Source: Kribbella monticola (GTDB lineage Bacteria > Actinomycetota > Actinomycetes > Propionibacteriales > Kribbellaceae). From it: a stretch of DNA of 64,000 nt. Shown in pieces: positions 49,380 through 58,116 of this stretch. The stretch lies in NCBI RefSeq assembly GCF_003261635.1, contig NZ_QFXK01000018.1, positions 1-64,000 of the forward strand, written 5' to 3'. How positions within the stretch are numbered: position 1 is the stretch's first letter; every line of letters starts with the position of its first letter. The notes below the pieces were generated by a model. The model saw only the letters and a program-made list of their open reading frames with translations. It made no database searches and had not been told where the DNA came from. Made by a program: the position numbers and the translations under genes.

Positions 49380-50599
49380 CAGCTGAGGCGCTCGAGAATG
49401 ACGGCCATCCCCTGGCCACCGCCGACGCACATGGTCTCGAGACCGAACTGCTTGTCCTCGAACTGCAGCCCGTTGACGAGCGTGGTCATGATTCGCGCGC
49501 CGGTGGAGCCGAACGGGTGACCGAGTGCGATCGCACCGCCGTGCACGTTCAGCCGGTCCTCCTCGATGCCGAGCTCGCGCGCCGAGCCGATCACCTGCAC
49601 CGCGAAGGCCTCGTTGATCTCGACCAGGTCGATGTCGCCGATGCTCATCCCGGCTCGCGCCAGCGCCTGCTTGGTCGCCTCGACCGGACCGAGGCCCATG
49701 ATCTCCGGCGACAGGCCGCTCACGCCGGTGGAGACGATCCGGGCCAGCGGGGTCAGGCCGAGCTCGCGCGCCTTGGTGTCGCTCATGATCACCACGGCCG
49801 CGGCGCCGTCGTTCAGCGGGCAGCAGTTGCCGGCCGTGACGGTGCCGTCGGGGCGGAACACCGGCTGCAGCTGGCTGACCTTCTCCAGCGTCGTACCGGC
49901 CCGCGGGCCGTCGTCCTTCGTGACGACCGTGCCGTCCGGCAGCGTCACCGGGGTGATCTCCCGCTCGAAGAAGCCGTTGTTGATCGCCTTCTCGGCCAAG
50001 TTCTGCGACCGTACGCCGAACGCGTCCTGGTCGGCGCGGCTGATCCCCTTCAGCGTCGCCACGTTCTCCGCGGTCTGGCCCATCGAGATGTAGATGTCCG
50101 GGATCAGCCCGTCCTCGCGCGGGTCGTGCCAGGTCTCGTTGGTCTCGGCGTACTTCTCGGTGCGCTGGACCGCGTCGGCGAAGACCTGGTTGAACGAACT
50201 CGGGTCGCCGACCCCGGCCGACCCGAAGTTCTTGTACCGCGAGACGCACTCGACGCCGGCGCTGACGAAGATGTCGCCCTCACCCGACTTGATCGCGTGG
50301 AACGCCATCCGCGCGGTCTGGGTCGACGAGGCGCAGAACCGGTTGATCGTGGTCGCCGGGGTGTTGTCCCAGCCGAGCTGGACGGCGATCCGGCGGGCCA
50401 TGTTGCCGCCGTGCTCGTCGTGCGGCTCCGCACAGCCGACCATCAGGTCCTCGATCTGGTCCCCGGTCAGGCCGATCTTGCCGGTCGCCGCCTCGATCAT
50501 CTGGACGGCCAGGTCGTCCGGCCGGATCTCCTTCAGCGAACCCTTGCCGGCCCGGCCGATCGGCGACCGCGCGGTGGAGACGATGACTGCTTCGGGCAT
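49379..50599 (-). CDS. Acetyl-CoA acetyltransferase (thiolase)
   Basis: 406 residues. Nucleophile Cys in [10 protein letters not shown] near residue 90, His in [17 protein letters not shown] near 355 and second Cys in CVGGGQGMA near 391, all intact. It cleaves 3-ketoacyl-CoA or condenses acetyl-CoA; with an acyl-CoA dehydrogenase upstream, degradation is more likely. Middle gene of the operon facing the TetR regulator. Confidence 0.93.
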   Translation of the reverse strand: MPEAVIVSTARSPIGRAGKGSLKEIRPDDLAVQMIEAATGKIGLTGDQIEDLMVGCAEPHDEHGGNMARRIAVQLGWDNTPATTINRFCASSTQTARMAFHAIKSGEGDIFVSAGVECVSRYKNFGSAGVGDPSSFNQVFADAVQRTEKYAETNETWHDPREDGLIPDIYISMGQTAENVATLKGISRADQDAFGVRSQNLAEKAINNGFFEREITPVTLPDGTVVTKDDGPRAGTTLEKVSQLQPVFRPDGTVTAGNCCPLNDGAAAVVIMSDTKARELGLTPLARIVSTGVSGLSPEIMGLGPVEATKQALARAGMSIGDIDLVEINEAFAVQVIGSARELGIEEDRLNVHGGAIALGHPFGSTGARIMTTLVNGLQFEDKQFGLETMCVGGGQGMAVILERLS

Positions 50600-50649
50600 G
50601 ACTTTGGCCTTCTTTCTCAGGGATTCCGCCGATGGAGGACGAGGTCTTG

Positions 50650-51795
50650 CTAGAGCCCGAGGTCTCTTCCGATCAGCTCTTTCATGATCTCGTTGCTACC
50701 GGCCCAGATCTTCGTCACCCGGGCGTCGCGCCAGGCACGGGCCACGCGGTACTCGTTCATGTAGCCGTAGCCGCCGTGCAACTGGACGCACGCGTCCAGG
50801 ATCTCGTTCTGGATCTGCGCGCTCCACCACTTCGCCTTGGCGGCGTCGACCGCGGACAACCGGTCCTCGTCGTGCGCGACGATCGCGTTGTCGACGTACG
50901 CCTGGGTGACCTCGGCCTTGGTGACCAGTTCGGCGAGCACGAACTTGTTGTACTGGAACGAGCCGACCGGCTGACCGAAGGCCTTGCGCTGCTTCACGTA
51001 CTCGATCGTCTCGTCGAGGATCTGGGTGGCGTGCGCGATGTTCGACACCGCCGCGCCGACCCGCTCCTGGGCGAGCCGCTCCATCATGTGGATGAAGCCG
51101 CGGTCGACCTCGCCGATCACGTTCTCGTCGGGGACGAAGACGTCTTCGAAGAAGAGTTCCGACGTACCGGACTCGGTCTGGCCGACCTTGTCCAGCTTGC
51201 GGCCGCGGGCGAAGCCCTCCATCCCCTCCTCGATCGCGAACAAGGTGATGCCCTTGGCACCCTTGCTCGGATCGGTGCGGGCAGCGGTGATGGTCAGGTC
51301 GGCCATGTCGCCGTTGGTGATGAAGGTTTTCGACCCGTTCACCACCCAGCCGCCGTCGGCCTTCTTCGCGGTCGTCTTCAGCGCGGCCAGGTCGGATCCG
51401 CCGGACGGCTCGGTCATCCCGATCGCGGCGATCAGCTCACCGGAGCAGAACTTCGGCAGCCAGCGCTGCTTCTGCTCCTCGGTGCCCAGATCCACCAGGT
51501 ACGGCGCGGCGCAGTCGAAGTGGATGCCGAAGCAACTCGACAGCGAGGCGGAGACCTTGGAGACCTCCTCGGCGAACACCGCGTTGAACCGGTAGTCCCC
51601 GACCGAGGAACCGCCGTACTCCTCCGGTACGTCGAGCCCGAGGAAGCCCTGTTTGCCGGCTTCCAGCCAGGCGGCCCGCTCGATCGTCTTCTCCTCGAGG
51701 AACTTCTCCATCCGCGGCACCAGCGACCGGTCGGCGTACTCCTTCGCACTGGCCCGGAAGGCGTGGTGATCCTCGCCGAAGATGATGCGGTCCAT
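50650..51795 (-). CDS. Acyl-CoA dehydrogenase (beta-oxidation type)
   Basis: 381 residues from ATG 51795 with AGGAGG ten bases upstream. Standard-length family member: IGMTEPSGGSDLAALKTTA near residue 126, NGSKTFITNG near 150, and the C-terminal LHGGYGYMNEYRVARAWRDARVTKIWAGSNEIMKELI with the catalytic Glu in NEY. Unlike the dehydrogenase-like proteins of the peptide cluster it has no C-terminal extension. First gene of the operon, divergent from TetR. Confidence 0.94.
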   Translation of the reverse strand: MDRIIFGEDHHAFRASAKEYADRSLVPRMEKFLEEKTIERAAWLEAGKQGFLGLDVPEEYGGSSVGDYRFNAVFAEEVSKVSASLSSCFGIHFDCAAPYLVDLGTEEQKQRWLPKFCSGELIAAIGMTEPSGGSDLAALKTTAKKADGGWVVNGSKTFITNGDMADLTITAARTDPSKGAKGITLFAIEEGMEGFARGRKLDKVGQTESGTSELFFEDVFVPDENVIGEVDRGFIHMMERLAQERVGAAVSNIAHATQILDETIEYVKQRKAFGQPVGSFQYNKFVLAELVTKAEVTQAYVDNAIVAHDEDRLSAVDAAKAKWWSAQIQNEILDACVQLHGGYGYMNEYRVARAWRDARVTKIWAGSNEIMKELIGRDLGL

Positions 51796-51823
51796 CGTCA
51801 GGGCCTCCTGAGTCTCAGTGCTG

Positions 51824-51841
51824 GCTAAGCGCTTGCTTAGC
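51824..51841. promoter_or_regulatory. TetR operator palindrome
   Basis: GCTAAGC-GCTT-GCTTAGC: perfect seven-base arms with a four-base centre, midway between the divergent acyl-CoA dehydrogenase and TetR starts. CTAAGC-type arms recall operators of FadR/KstR2-like TetR regulators of acyl-CoA catabolism. Confidence 0.85.
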
Positions 51842-51868
51842 TTTACCAATCTAGGGCAGGGTGTCAAC

Positions 51869-52468
51869 GTGTCCGCAGTCACCAGTCCCCTCGTCTGGGA
51901 GCATGTCCAGCCACCGGCCGCGCGCCGGTTGCTCACCGGCGCCGTCGACGCCTTTGCCGAACGCGGCTTCCAGGCGACCACCACCCGCGACATCGCCTCC
52001 CGCGCCGGCATGAGCCCGGCAGCCCTCTACGTCCACTATCCGTCCAAGGAACGCCTGCTCTTCGAGATCAGTCTTTACGGCCACCAAGCAGCCCTCGAGA
52101 TTCTGACGAAGGCCGCCGCAGGCGCCGGGCCGGCAGACCGGCTGCAAGGGATGGTGTCGGCGTTCACGGCGTGGCATGCGGAGCACCACACGATTGCTCG
52201 CGTGGTGCAGTACGAGTTGGCCGCGTTGAGTCCTGAGCATTTCGCCGAAGTGGCGACGATTCGGCGGGCGATCTCGGCGCTGATCGAGCGGGTGCTGGCC
52301 GACGGCGTCGCCGACGGGTCGTTCGCGGTGGACGACCTGCACGGTACGACGCTTGCCGTGCTCTCGCTGGCGATCGACGTCGCTCGCTGGTACTCACCGT
52401 CGCGGCAGGATCCGGCCGAGCTCGGTGCGCTGTACGCCGACCTAGCGCTTCGGATGGTTCAGGCTTAG
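51869..52468 (+). CDS. TetR-family regulator of the acyl-CoA operon
   Basis: 199 residues from GTG 51869; a start at 51818 would place the N-terminus in the operator. Helix-turn-helix AERGFQATTTRDIASRAGMSPAALYVHYPSKERLLFEISL near residue 28, followed by a TetR_C-type ligand domain with HAEHHTIARVVQYELAALSP. Its position opposite the dehydrogenase operon with a palindrome between them implies repression relieved by an acyl-CoA. Confidence 0.9.
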   Translation: MSAVTSPLVWEHVQPPAARRLLTGAVDAFAERGFQATTTRDIASRAGMSPAALYVHYPSKERLLFEISLYGHQAALEILTKAAAGAGPADRLQGMVSAFTAWHAEHHTIARVVQYELAALSPEHFAEVATIRRAISALIERVLADGVADGSFAVDDLHGTTLAVLSLAIDVARWYSPSRQDPAELGALYADLALRMVQA

Positions 52469-52497
52469 AAGCCGGTTCCTGGGCGTAGAAAAGGCCG

Positions 52498-52537
52498 AAG
52501 GCCCCGCGCTTCCCGGATCGGGGAGGCGCGGGGCCTT
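52498..52537. terminator. Factor-independent terminator after the TetR gene
   Basis: AAGGCCCCGCGC (52498-52509) pairs perfectly with 52526-52537, enclosing a smaller CCC-GATC-GGG pairing, and ends in CCTTT. It lies 30 bp after the TetR stop. Confidence 0.85.
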
Positions 52538-52564
52538 TCAGTTCGCCGCGAGACTCTGCTCAGC

Positions 52565-52636
52565 GGCGTACCAGCGTACCGGCGTACCGGCGTACCGGCG
52601 TACCGGCGTACCGGCGTACCGGCGTACCGGCGTACG
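52565..52636. repeat. 8 bp tandem array, nine units of GCGTACCG/A
   Basis: GGCGTACC-type octamers follow head to tail from 52565 to 52636; the first two carry single changes (CAGCGTACC). The array fills the gap between the TetR terminator and the YceI stop codon (52642-52644), ending five bases short of that stop. Eight is not a multiple of three, so it is non-coding. Confidence 0.9.
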
Positions 52637-52641
52637 GAGGA

Positions 52642-53205
52642 TCAGGCCTGCAGGGCGGCCTGGACGTCGAGGTGGATGTCGACCTTGTCACCGATCAGCA
52701 GCTTGCCACCCTCGAGCGGCACGTTGAAGTCGATGCCCCAGTCCTTGCGGCTGATCGAGCTGGAGGCCTCGAAGCCGATGATGGTCTGGCCGTAGGCGTT
52801 CTGGTCGACGCCGAGGAACTCGACGGCGAACTCGATCGGCTTGGTGACGTTCTTGATGGTCAGGTCGCCGGCGAGGATGTAGTCGTCACCCTCGGGCTTG
52901 AACGCGGTGCTGACGAACGTCATCTTCGGGCTGTTCTCGGCGTCGAAGAAGTCACCGGACTTCAGGTGGCCGTCGCGCTGCGCGTTGCGGGTGTGGACGG
53001 AGCCCAGCTCGACGCTCACGTTGGCGGTCGACTCCTCCAGCGAGTCCTTGACGACGATCTCGCCGCTGAACTCCTGGAAAGTGCCACGGACCTTGGTCAT
53101 CAGGTGCCGAACGGTGAAGCCGATCTCGCTGTGCGCAACGTCCAGCGCGTACGTGCCGGTCACCAGGCCGGGGATGGTGTTGGTGGCGGTCGCTGTCTCG
53201 CTCAT
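52642..53205 (-). CDS. YceI-family lipid-binding lipocalin-like protein
   Basis: 187 residues without a signal peptide. YceI proteins form a beta barrel that binds a polyisoprenoid or similar lipid. Family features: YALDVAHSEIGFTVRHLMTKVRGTF near residue 18, SGDFFDAENSPKMTFVST near 82, DWGIDFNVPLEGGKLLIGD near the C-terminus. It is divergent from a MarR gene with a palindrome between them. Confidence 0.92.
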   Translation of the reverse strand: MSETATATNTIPGLVTGTYALDVAHSEIGFTVRHLMTKVRGTFQEFSGEIVVKDSLEESTANVSVELGSVHTRNAQRDGHLKSGDFFDAENSPKMTFVSTAFKPEGDDYILAGDLTIKNVTKPIEFAVEFLGVDQNAYGQTIIGFEASSSISRKDWGIDFNVPLEGGKLLIGDKVDIHLDVQAALQA

Positions 53206-53260
53206 TGCAGTTCCTCTCAGGCAAAACGGAAGGGGGGCGTCGCTACACTCGGCCGAGTAA

Positions 53261-53274
53261 GTTGATGTATCAAC
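53261..53274. promoter_or_regulatory. MarR operator palindrome GTTGATGTATCAAC
   Basis: Perfect six-base arms GTTGAT and ATCAAC with a two-base centre, 56 bp from the YceI start and 65 bp from the MarR start. A loose half-site AGTCAAC lies at 53310-53316. It probably controls yceI and the MarR gene together. Confidence 0.75.
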
Positions 53275-53303
53275 CGACGAGTACGACAGTAGACAGTAAC
53301 GGT

Positions 53304-53338
53304 TTAAAAGTCAACTACATTCCCGGTACACTGGTGCC
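53304..53338 (+). promoter_or_regulatory. Promoter of the MarR gene, probably giving a leaderless transcript
   Basis: TACACT at 53327-53332 is a good -10 box, six bases before the GTG at 53339, with a weak TTAAAA 17 bases upstream. A start site at the expected distance would coincide with the GTG, and no ribosome binding site is present. Confidence 0.5.
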
Positions 53339-53803
53339 GTGACGATGACGACTGGGACCCGGTGGCTGAACTCCGAACAGCAGGTGGCGTGGCGCGCGTA
53401 CCTGCTGGGCACTGCGCGCCTGATGGCCAAGCTCGATGACGACCTGCGCCAGTTCGGCCTGGGCATCAACGACTACGAGATCCTGGTCCGGCTGTCCGAG
53501 GCACCCGATCGCCGGCTGCGGATGGCCGAGCTCGCCGACCGGCTGCACCAGAGCCGCTCCCGCCTGACCCACACGGTCGGCCGGCTGGAAGCCGCCGAGC
53601 TGGTACGGCGTACGTCATGCAAGAGCGACAAGCGCGGCGTCTGGGCCGAGCTCACCGACGCCGGCATGTCGCTGCTGGAGCAGGCCGCGCCGTACCACGT
53701 GGAAGGGGTCCGCGAGAATCTCGTCGACCTGGCCTCGGCGGAGGACTTCGCCGCGGTCGGCCGCGTCTTCGACGCCGTCTCGGAACACATCGGCCAGCGC
53801 TGA
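53339..53803 (+). CDS. MarR-family regulator divergent from yceI
   Basis: 154 residues from GTG 53339 (an ATG two codons later is possible). Winged helix RRLRMAELADRLHQSRSRLTHTVGRLEAAELVRR near residue 58, preceded by DYEILVRLSEAPD. Typical MarR length. The likely target is the palindrome at 53261-53274, hence yceI and itself. Confidence 0.9.
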   Translation: MTMTTGTRWLNSEQQVAWRAYLLGTARLMAKLDDDLRQFGLGINDYEILVRLSEAPDRRLRMAELADRLHQSRSRLTHTVGRLEAAELVRRTSCKSDKRGVWAELTDAGMSLLEQAAPYHVEGVRENLVDLASAEDFAAVGRVFDAVSEHIGQR

Positions 53804-53850
53804 CCCTGACCGAAGCCCTGCTGGCGACCGCGGCGTCAGTGGTGACACAG

Positions 53851-55236
53851 TCACGGGTTGGCGCGGGCTGCCTCGGACTGGTTGGGGCCGGTGATCTCGA
53901 AGGCGGCCTCGTCGCGGTCGGCGCCGCGGAAGGCGAGCATCTTGTCGCGCATCCGGCGCTTGACCGGAGACAGGTGATTGACGAGGCGCATCGACGTACG
54001 CATGCCTGCCAGCACGACCCGGCCGATCACCGGCTTGTGGATCGGGTCGTTCGCGCTCATCTGCTCCCGCGACTTGAGCACCGCGTCGAAGCCGTACTCG
54101 ATCATCTTCGCCTCGTACTCACCGACCGCGGCCACCAGCCCGGTGCGCCCGTCCCGCACGTCGATCAGCTTGCGGCACAGCAGCAGAGCGTCCCGCAGCG
54201 CCGTGTTCGCGCCGACGCCCCGACCCGGCGTCATGGTGTGAATCGCGTCGCCCAACAGCGTCACATTGCTACTCGGCCACGGATCCAGCGGCACCGAGGT
54301 CCAGATGTTCACCGGGAAACAGGTGCCCAGATCGGTCAGCTCCATCAGGCGACGCAGATTCGGGTGCCAGTCGGGAGTGAGCCGGAGTGCCAGGTCGACC
54401 AGCTCCTGCCCGCGCAGGTCCATCACATTGGCCGGGAACTTGTCCGCGGCCGCCGACAGGCCCCAGTTGATGTAGTCGCGGGTGTTGTCGAACTGCAGCC
54501 CCGGCCACTGCCGGATCAGCTCCTCGGTGTTGCCGCCGATCCCCTGCTTGACCTTGCCGTCGCGGTCCCACTGGAACTCCATCACGTGGATGATGCAGGA
54601 CAGCCCGAGCGGGGCGAACACCAACGAGATGCCCTCGAACACCTTCGGCGGAACGAGCTTGCCGCTCTCCTCGGTGAGCGGGAGCTTGCCGGCGATCGCG
54701 ATGATCCCGGTCTCCTCGGTCTTCGCCTGCGGCAGGTACTGCCGGCGTACCCGCGAGCCTGATCCGTCCGCGGCCACCAGCAGGTCGCCGGTCACCTCGG
54801 ACCCGTCCGCGAAGTACGCCGTGACGCTGTCGGCGTGCTGCTCGAAGCGGACGAACTCCTTGCCGAACTCGACGACGTCCTCCAGGCCGGTCAGCAGCAC
54901 CTGCCGCAGCGTCATCCGGCTGATCGACTTCTCGCTCTCCACCGGATCGGTCGAGGCCGGGATCTCCAGCGAGAGCACCTCCTTGAGGTCCTCGGTCAGC
55001 ATGTTGAAGTACTTCGGGTCGCGAGCCTTCGTGGCCACGAACGTGTCGAACAGGTCGCTGGGCAGCAACGCCTTCAGCGCCCGGCTGCCGTCGGGGTCGA
55101 TGCCCACCCGGTAGCCGTGCAGCCCGTCGGTTCGCAGTACGTCGCGCTCGAACACGGTCACCCCGATGCCGGCCCGCTTGAGGCCGTGCGCCAGCGCGAG
55201 TCCGCCGGTCCCGCCGCCGATCACCAGCACCTTCAT
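53851..55236 (-). CDS. FAD-dependent aromatic-ring-type monooxygenase
   Basis: 461 residues from ATG 55236. FAD motif VIGGGTGGLALAHGLKRAG at the N-terminus, and the second FAD motif LLGDAIHTMTPGRGVGANTALRDALLL near residue 325, both of the PHBH/UbiH group. The substrate is unknown; such enzymes next to MarR genes often inactivate or modify aromatic compounds or antibiotics. The divergent MarR gene and its repeats lie immediately upstream. Confidence 0.9.
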   Translation of the reverse strand: MKVLVIGGGTGGLALAHGLKRAGIGVTVFERDVLRTDGLHGYRVGIDPDGSRALKALLPSDLFDTFVATKARDPKYFNMLTEDLKEVLSLEIPASTDPVESEKSISRMTLRQVLLTGLEDVVEFGKEFVRFEQHADSVTAYFADGSEVTGDLLVAADGSGSRVRRQYLPQAKTEETGIIAIAGKLPLTEESGKLVPPKVFEGISLVFAPLGLSCIIHVMEFQWDRDGKVKQGIGGNTEELIRQWPGLQFDNTRDYINWGLSAAADKFPANVMDLRGQELVDLALRLTPDWHPNLRRLMELTDLGTCFPVNIWTSVPLDPWPSSNVTLLGDAIHTMTPGRGVGANTALRDALLLCRKLIDVRDGRTGLVAAVGEYEAKMIEYGFDAVLKSREQMSANDPIHKPVIGRVVLAGMRTSMRLVNHLSPVKRRMRDKMLAFRGADRDEAAFEITGPNQSEAARANP

Positions 55237-55263
55237 CCTGCTCAACTCCTCTAAGATCAGTTC

Positions 55264-55312
55264 TCTCGGTTGTTCAAGTATCTCGGTGATCCGAGTATCT
55301 TGGAGATCCGAG
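55264..55312. promoter_or_regulatory. MarR operator region with two inverted repeats offset by 17 bp
   Basis: TCTCGGT occurs at 55264 and 55281, and GATCCGAG at 55288 and 55305. CTCGG-TGAT-CCGAG (55282-55295) is a perfect inner dyad, and the outer copies mirror each other around it. The block lies between the divergent monooxygenase and MarR starts. Confidence 0.75.
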
Positions 55313-55344
55313 AGAAATGCAAGCGTTGATCCGAGGAGGTCGTG

Positions 55345-55788
55345 ATGAGCACCCGAGAAGAACTCACCGCCGAGCTGCAGGAGCGGATGGTTCGCTTCAT
55401 CGCGGAGGTGATCCTGTTCAACCACGCCGTCTCGGCCAAGCTCGGCCTCGGCGCGAGCGACTCACAGTTCATGACGCTGCTGCGCTCCTACGGCCCACTG
55501 ACCCCGCGGCAGCTCTCCGAGCACACGAACCTCACCTCGGGCACCGTCACCGGCGTGATCGACCGGCTGGAGTCCTTCGGTCTCATCACCCGGCAGCCCG
55601 ACCCCCACGACCGCCGCAAAGTCCTGGTCACCCCGTCCTTCGAGGCCATCCAGGAGAAGCTCGCCCCGCTCTACGAGGAACAGGGCCGCCGCCTACAAGC
55701 CGTCCTGGCCACCCGCTCGGACCACGACCTCCGAGTCATCGCAGACTTCTTCGCCGACACCATCGCCAACGCCGACCCCCTCCCCTGA
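55345..55788 (+). CDS. MarR-family regulator divergent from the monooxygenase
   Basis: 147 residues from ATG 55345, five bases after GGAGG (a GTG one codon earlier is possible). Winged helix LTPRQLSEHTNLTSGTVTGVIDRLESFGLITRQPDPHDRRKVLV near residue 52 is textbook MarR. It probably represses the monooxygenase gene through the repeats upstream. Confidence 0.92.
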   Translation: MSTREELTAELQERMVRFIAEVILFNHAVSAKLGLGASDSQFMTLLRSYGPLTPRQLSEHTNLTSGTVTGVIDRLESFGLITRQPDPHDRRKVLVTPSFEAIQEKLAPLYEEQGRRLQAVLATRSDHDLRVIADFFADTIANADPLP

Positions 55789-55812
55789 ACCCGCGAGACC
55801 ACTTCCCAGGGG

Positions 55813-56040
55813 AACTCGCAGAACTACACCCCAAGGCGCCCGCAGGACTACCTCCCAGGGAACTCGCAGGACTACACCCCCAAGGCGCCCGCAGGGCTAC
55901 CTGCCAGGGAACTCGCAGGACTACACCCCAAGGCGCCCGCAGGGTTACCTGCCAGGGAGCCATGCGGGACTACCTCCCCGGGCTCCCGGGACTGCTTCCA
56001 GGGAGCCCTGCGGGACTACTTCCCAGCAAGCTCAGCAGGA
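55813..56040. repeat. 48 bp tandem array (2 x 24 bp) copying the TetR gene 3' end
   Basis: Units start near 55813, 55861, 55910, 55958 and 56004. Read leftward each 24 bp half contains TAGTCCTGC or a close variant followed by a variable 15 bp; the rightmost half-unit is the actual 3' end and TAG stop of the TetR gene (stop at 56016-56018). So the stop codon itself has been multiplied into the convergent gap after the MarR gene. Confidence 0.8.
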
Positions 56041-56618
56041 GGCGCGAAGGCGGCCAGGAGGGTGGCGCCGATGTAGCCGGCAGCTTTGTCCTGCGTCAAG
56101 CGACCCGCATTGATCTCGTCGGCCGCGCCGTGCATCACGCTGTGCATGACTCCGACCAGCCAGGACGTCGGAAGGTCGACTCGGAACACTCCTTCGTCGC
56201 GGCCGCGCTCCACAAGACGCTCGATCCGCTCGGCCGGACCGGCGTGCAGCTCACGAATCCTGCCAGGCGGAAGCACGTCCTGAGCTGCGATCAACAGCAA
56301 CCGCGACTGGCTCACCAACTGCCAACTGGAGTCGATCAGGCGGGCGAGCGCTTCTCGCGGATCGCCGTCCAGGTCCACTGCATCCAGGCCCGCGTGCCCC
56401 TCCTCGACGGCACGCCTCAACGCCGCGTCGACAAGGTCCGCCCGGTTGGGGAAATGGCCATAGACCGTCACCCGCCCGACGCCGGCCGCCTTGGCGATCT
56501 CGCTGACACTCGCGTCCGGATTCCGGCTCAAGCAGCGGACCGCGGCATCGAGGATCGCCTCGATACTGCGCTGCGCGTCGGCTCGTTTCGCCGGCGTCTT
56601 CTCGCGCGTCGCGGCCAC
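56016..56618 (-). CDS. TetR-family repressor of the adjacent MFS gene
   Basis: 200 residues from GTG 56618, six bases after GAGGAGG. N-terminal helix-turn-helix NPDASVSEIAKAAGVGRVTVYGHFPNRADLVDAAL near residue 33. The C-terminal ligand domain (HAGPAERIERLVERGRDEGVF) is that of drug-responsive repressors. Divergent from an EmrB/QacA-type exporter with a long palindrome between. Confidence 0.92.
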   Translation of the reverse strand: MAATREKTPAKRADAQRSIEAILDAAVRCLSRNPDASVSEIAKAAGVGRVTVYGHFPNRADLVDAALRRAVEEGHAGLDAVDLDGDPREALARLIDSSWQLVSQSRLLLIAAQDVLPPGRIRELHAGPAERIERLVERGRDEGVFRVDLPTSWLVGVMHSVMHGAADEINAGRLTQDKAAGYIGATLLAAFAPPAELAGK

Positions 56619-56642
56619 CCGACCTCCTCTTGTCGAACACCG

Positions 56643-56678
56643 GTGTACGAGTTACTGTAGCGCAAATAACTCATACAC
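56643..56678. promoter_or_regulatory. TetR operator, 12-base arms with a 12-base centre
   Basis: GTGTACGAGTTA (56643-56654) and TAACTCATACAC (56667-56678) are complementary at 11 of 12 positions. The site covers the promoter zone between the divergent TetR and MFS genes. A further half-site TGTACGAATT lies at 56682-56691. Confidence 0.85.
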
Positions 56679-56703
56679 TGCTGTACGAATTGGAGGCGTC
56701 GCC

Positions 56704-58116
56704 GTGTCTGAACGAACCGTCGGCGAGGTCGGCGCTGTGGCTGCCGATCCTCGGCGCTGGCGCATGCTCGCCCTGCTGGGGGTTGCGCAGTTCATGCTGA
56801 TCCTGGACGTGACCGTCATCGCGATCGCGCTGCCGCACATCGGCGCCGACCTCGGCCTTACGCGCGACACGTTGACGTGGGTCGTGAGCGCCTACACCTT
56901 GATGTTCGGTGGGCTGATGCTGCTCGGCGGCCGGTTGGCCGACTTGCTCGGCGCTCGCCGGGTCGTACTCACCGGCCTGCTCCTGTTCACCGCCGCCTCG
57001 CTGCTCACCGGCATCGCGGGCAATGCCTCGGCAATGATCGGTGGGCGGGTGGCTCAAGGCATCGGTGCCGCGCCGCTGTCTCCGGCCGCGCTGTCGATGG
57101 TGACCAAGACCTTCCACGGCTCCGAACGCAACAAGGCTCTCGGCATCTGGTCGGCACTTGGCGGTGGCGGCTCGGCGATCGGCGTACTCCTCGGCGGCCT
57201 GCTGACCGCAGGGCCTGGCTGGCAATGGGTCTTCTACATCAACGTGCCGATCGGCATCCTCGTCTTCATCGCGCTGAACCGGACGCTGCCGGCCGATCTG
57301 CCGACCGGGCCGCGAGCACGCCTGGACGTGCCGGGAGCGTTGCTGGTCACCGCGGGCACCGGTACGGCGATCTACGCACTGATCAACGCCGGTGACCGAG
57401 GCTGGCTCAGCGGCAAGACCCTCGGGACGCTAGGCCTGGCAATCCTGCTGTACGCCGTGTTCGCCGCGGTACAGCGGACCGTGAAGTCCCCGCTGATGGA
57501 TCTGCGGATCCTGGCCCGACGGCCGGTCGCCTCCGGGACGTTCCTGATCCTGGTCGCGACGGCGTTGATGATCGCCAGCTTCTTCCTTGGCTCGTTCTAC
57601 CTTCAGCACCACGAGGGCTACGGCGCCCTACGCACCGGGCTGCTGTTCTTGCCGGTGGCAGTGGCGACAATCATCGGGGCTCAACTAGGAGGACATCTCA
57701 TCGGAACCGCAGGCGCTCGCGCAGTTGCCGTGAGCGGGTTGCTGATCACCGCCGCCGGCACTGCGATCGCGGCGCTCTGGACCAGCCCGGTCATGGTGGT
57801 GGTCGGTATCAGTGTCGGCACAGCTGGTATCGGTGCGGCGTTCGTCGCCTCGTCGACCACGGCGCTGGCCCAGATCGATCACCACGAGGCCGGCACGGCG
57901 TCGGGTCTGCTCAGCACGTTCCACGAGTTCGGCGCCGCACTCGGCGTCGCCACAGTCTCCAGCATCGCCGCCCCAAGCATCGCCGGAACCAGCACCACTG
58001 GCTTCACCCACGCCTTCACCGCCGCCACCCTCACAGCCACCGCAGCCGCCCTGCTGGCAATCCTCATCGTCCCCGCCATCAAGCCCCCACCCGGCTCCCC
58101 CACCCACGCCCACTAA
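56704..58116 (+). CDS. EmrB/QacA-type 14-helix MFS multidrug exporter
   Basis: 470 residues from GTG 56704 with GGAGG upstream. Motif A GGRLADLLGARRV near residue 80, LDVTVIAIALPHIGADLGL in helix 1 with the family's Asp, and motif C-like GVLLGGLLTAGPGWQWVFYINVPIG near 163. About 14 hydrophobic segments. Controlled by the divergent TetR. The 3' end is part of a duplicated segment. Confidence 0.93.
   Translation: MSERTVGEVGAVAADPRRWRMLALLGVAQFMLILDVTVIAIALPHIGADLGLTRDTLTWVVSAYTLMFGGLMLLGGRLADLLGARRVVLTGLLLFTAASLLTGIAGNASAMIGGRVAQGIGAAPLSPAALSMVTKTFHGSERNKALGIWSALGGGGSAIGVLLGGLLTAGPGWQWVFYINVPIGILVFIALNRTLPADLPTGPRARLDVPGALLVTAGTGTAIYALINAGDRGWLSGKTLGTLGLAILLYAVFAAVQRTVKSPLMDLRILARRPVASGTFLILVATALMIASFFLGSFYLQHHEGYGALRTGLLFLPVAVATIIGAQLGGHLIGTAGARAVAVSGLLITAAGTAIAALWTSPVMVVVGISVGTAGIGAAFVASSTTALAQIDHHEAGTASGLLSTFHEFGAALGVATVSSIAAPSIAGTSTTGFTHAFTAATLTATAAALLAILIVPAIKPPPGSPTHAH

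Noticed and set aside
55736..55963. Leftward open frame with APWQVTLRAPWGV-type repeats.
   Set aside because: It lies within the 48 bp array after the MarR gene and overlaps MarR coding sequence; the repeats carry TAG in the TetR frame and no start signal is seen.
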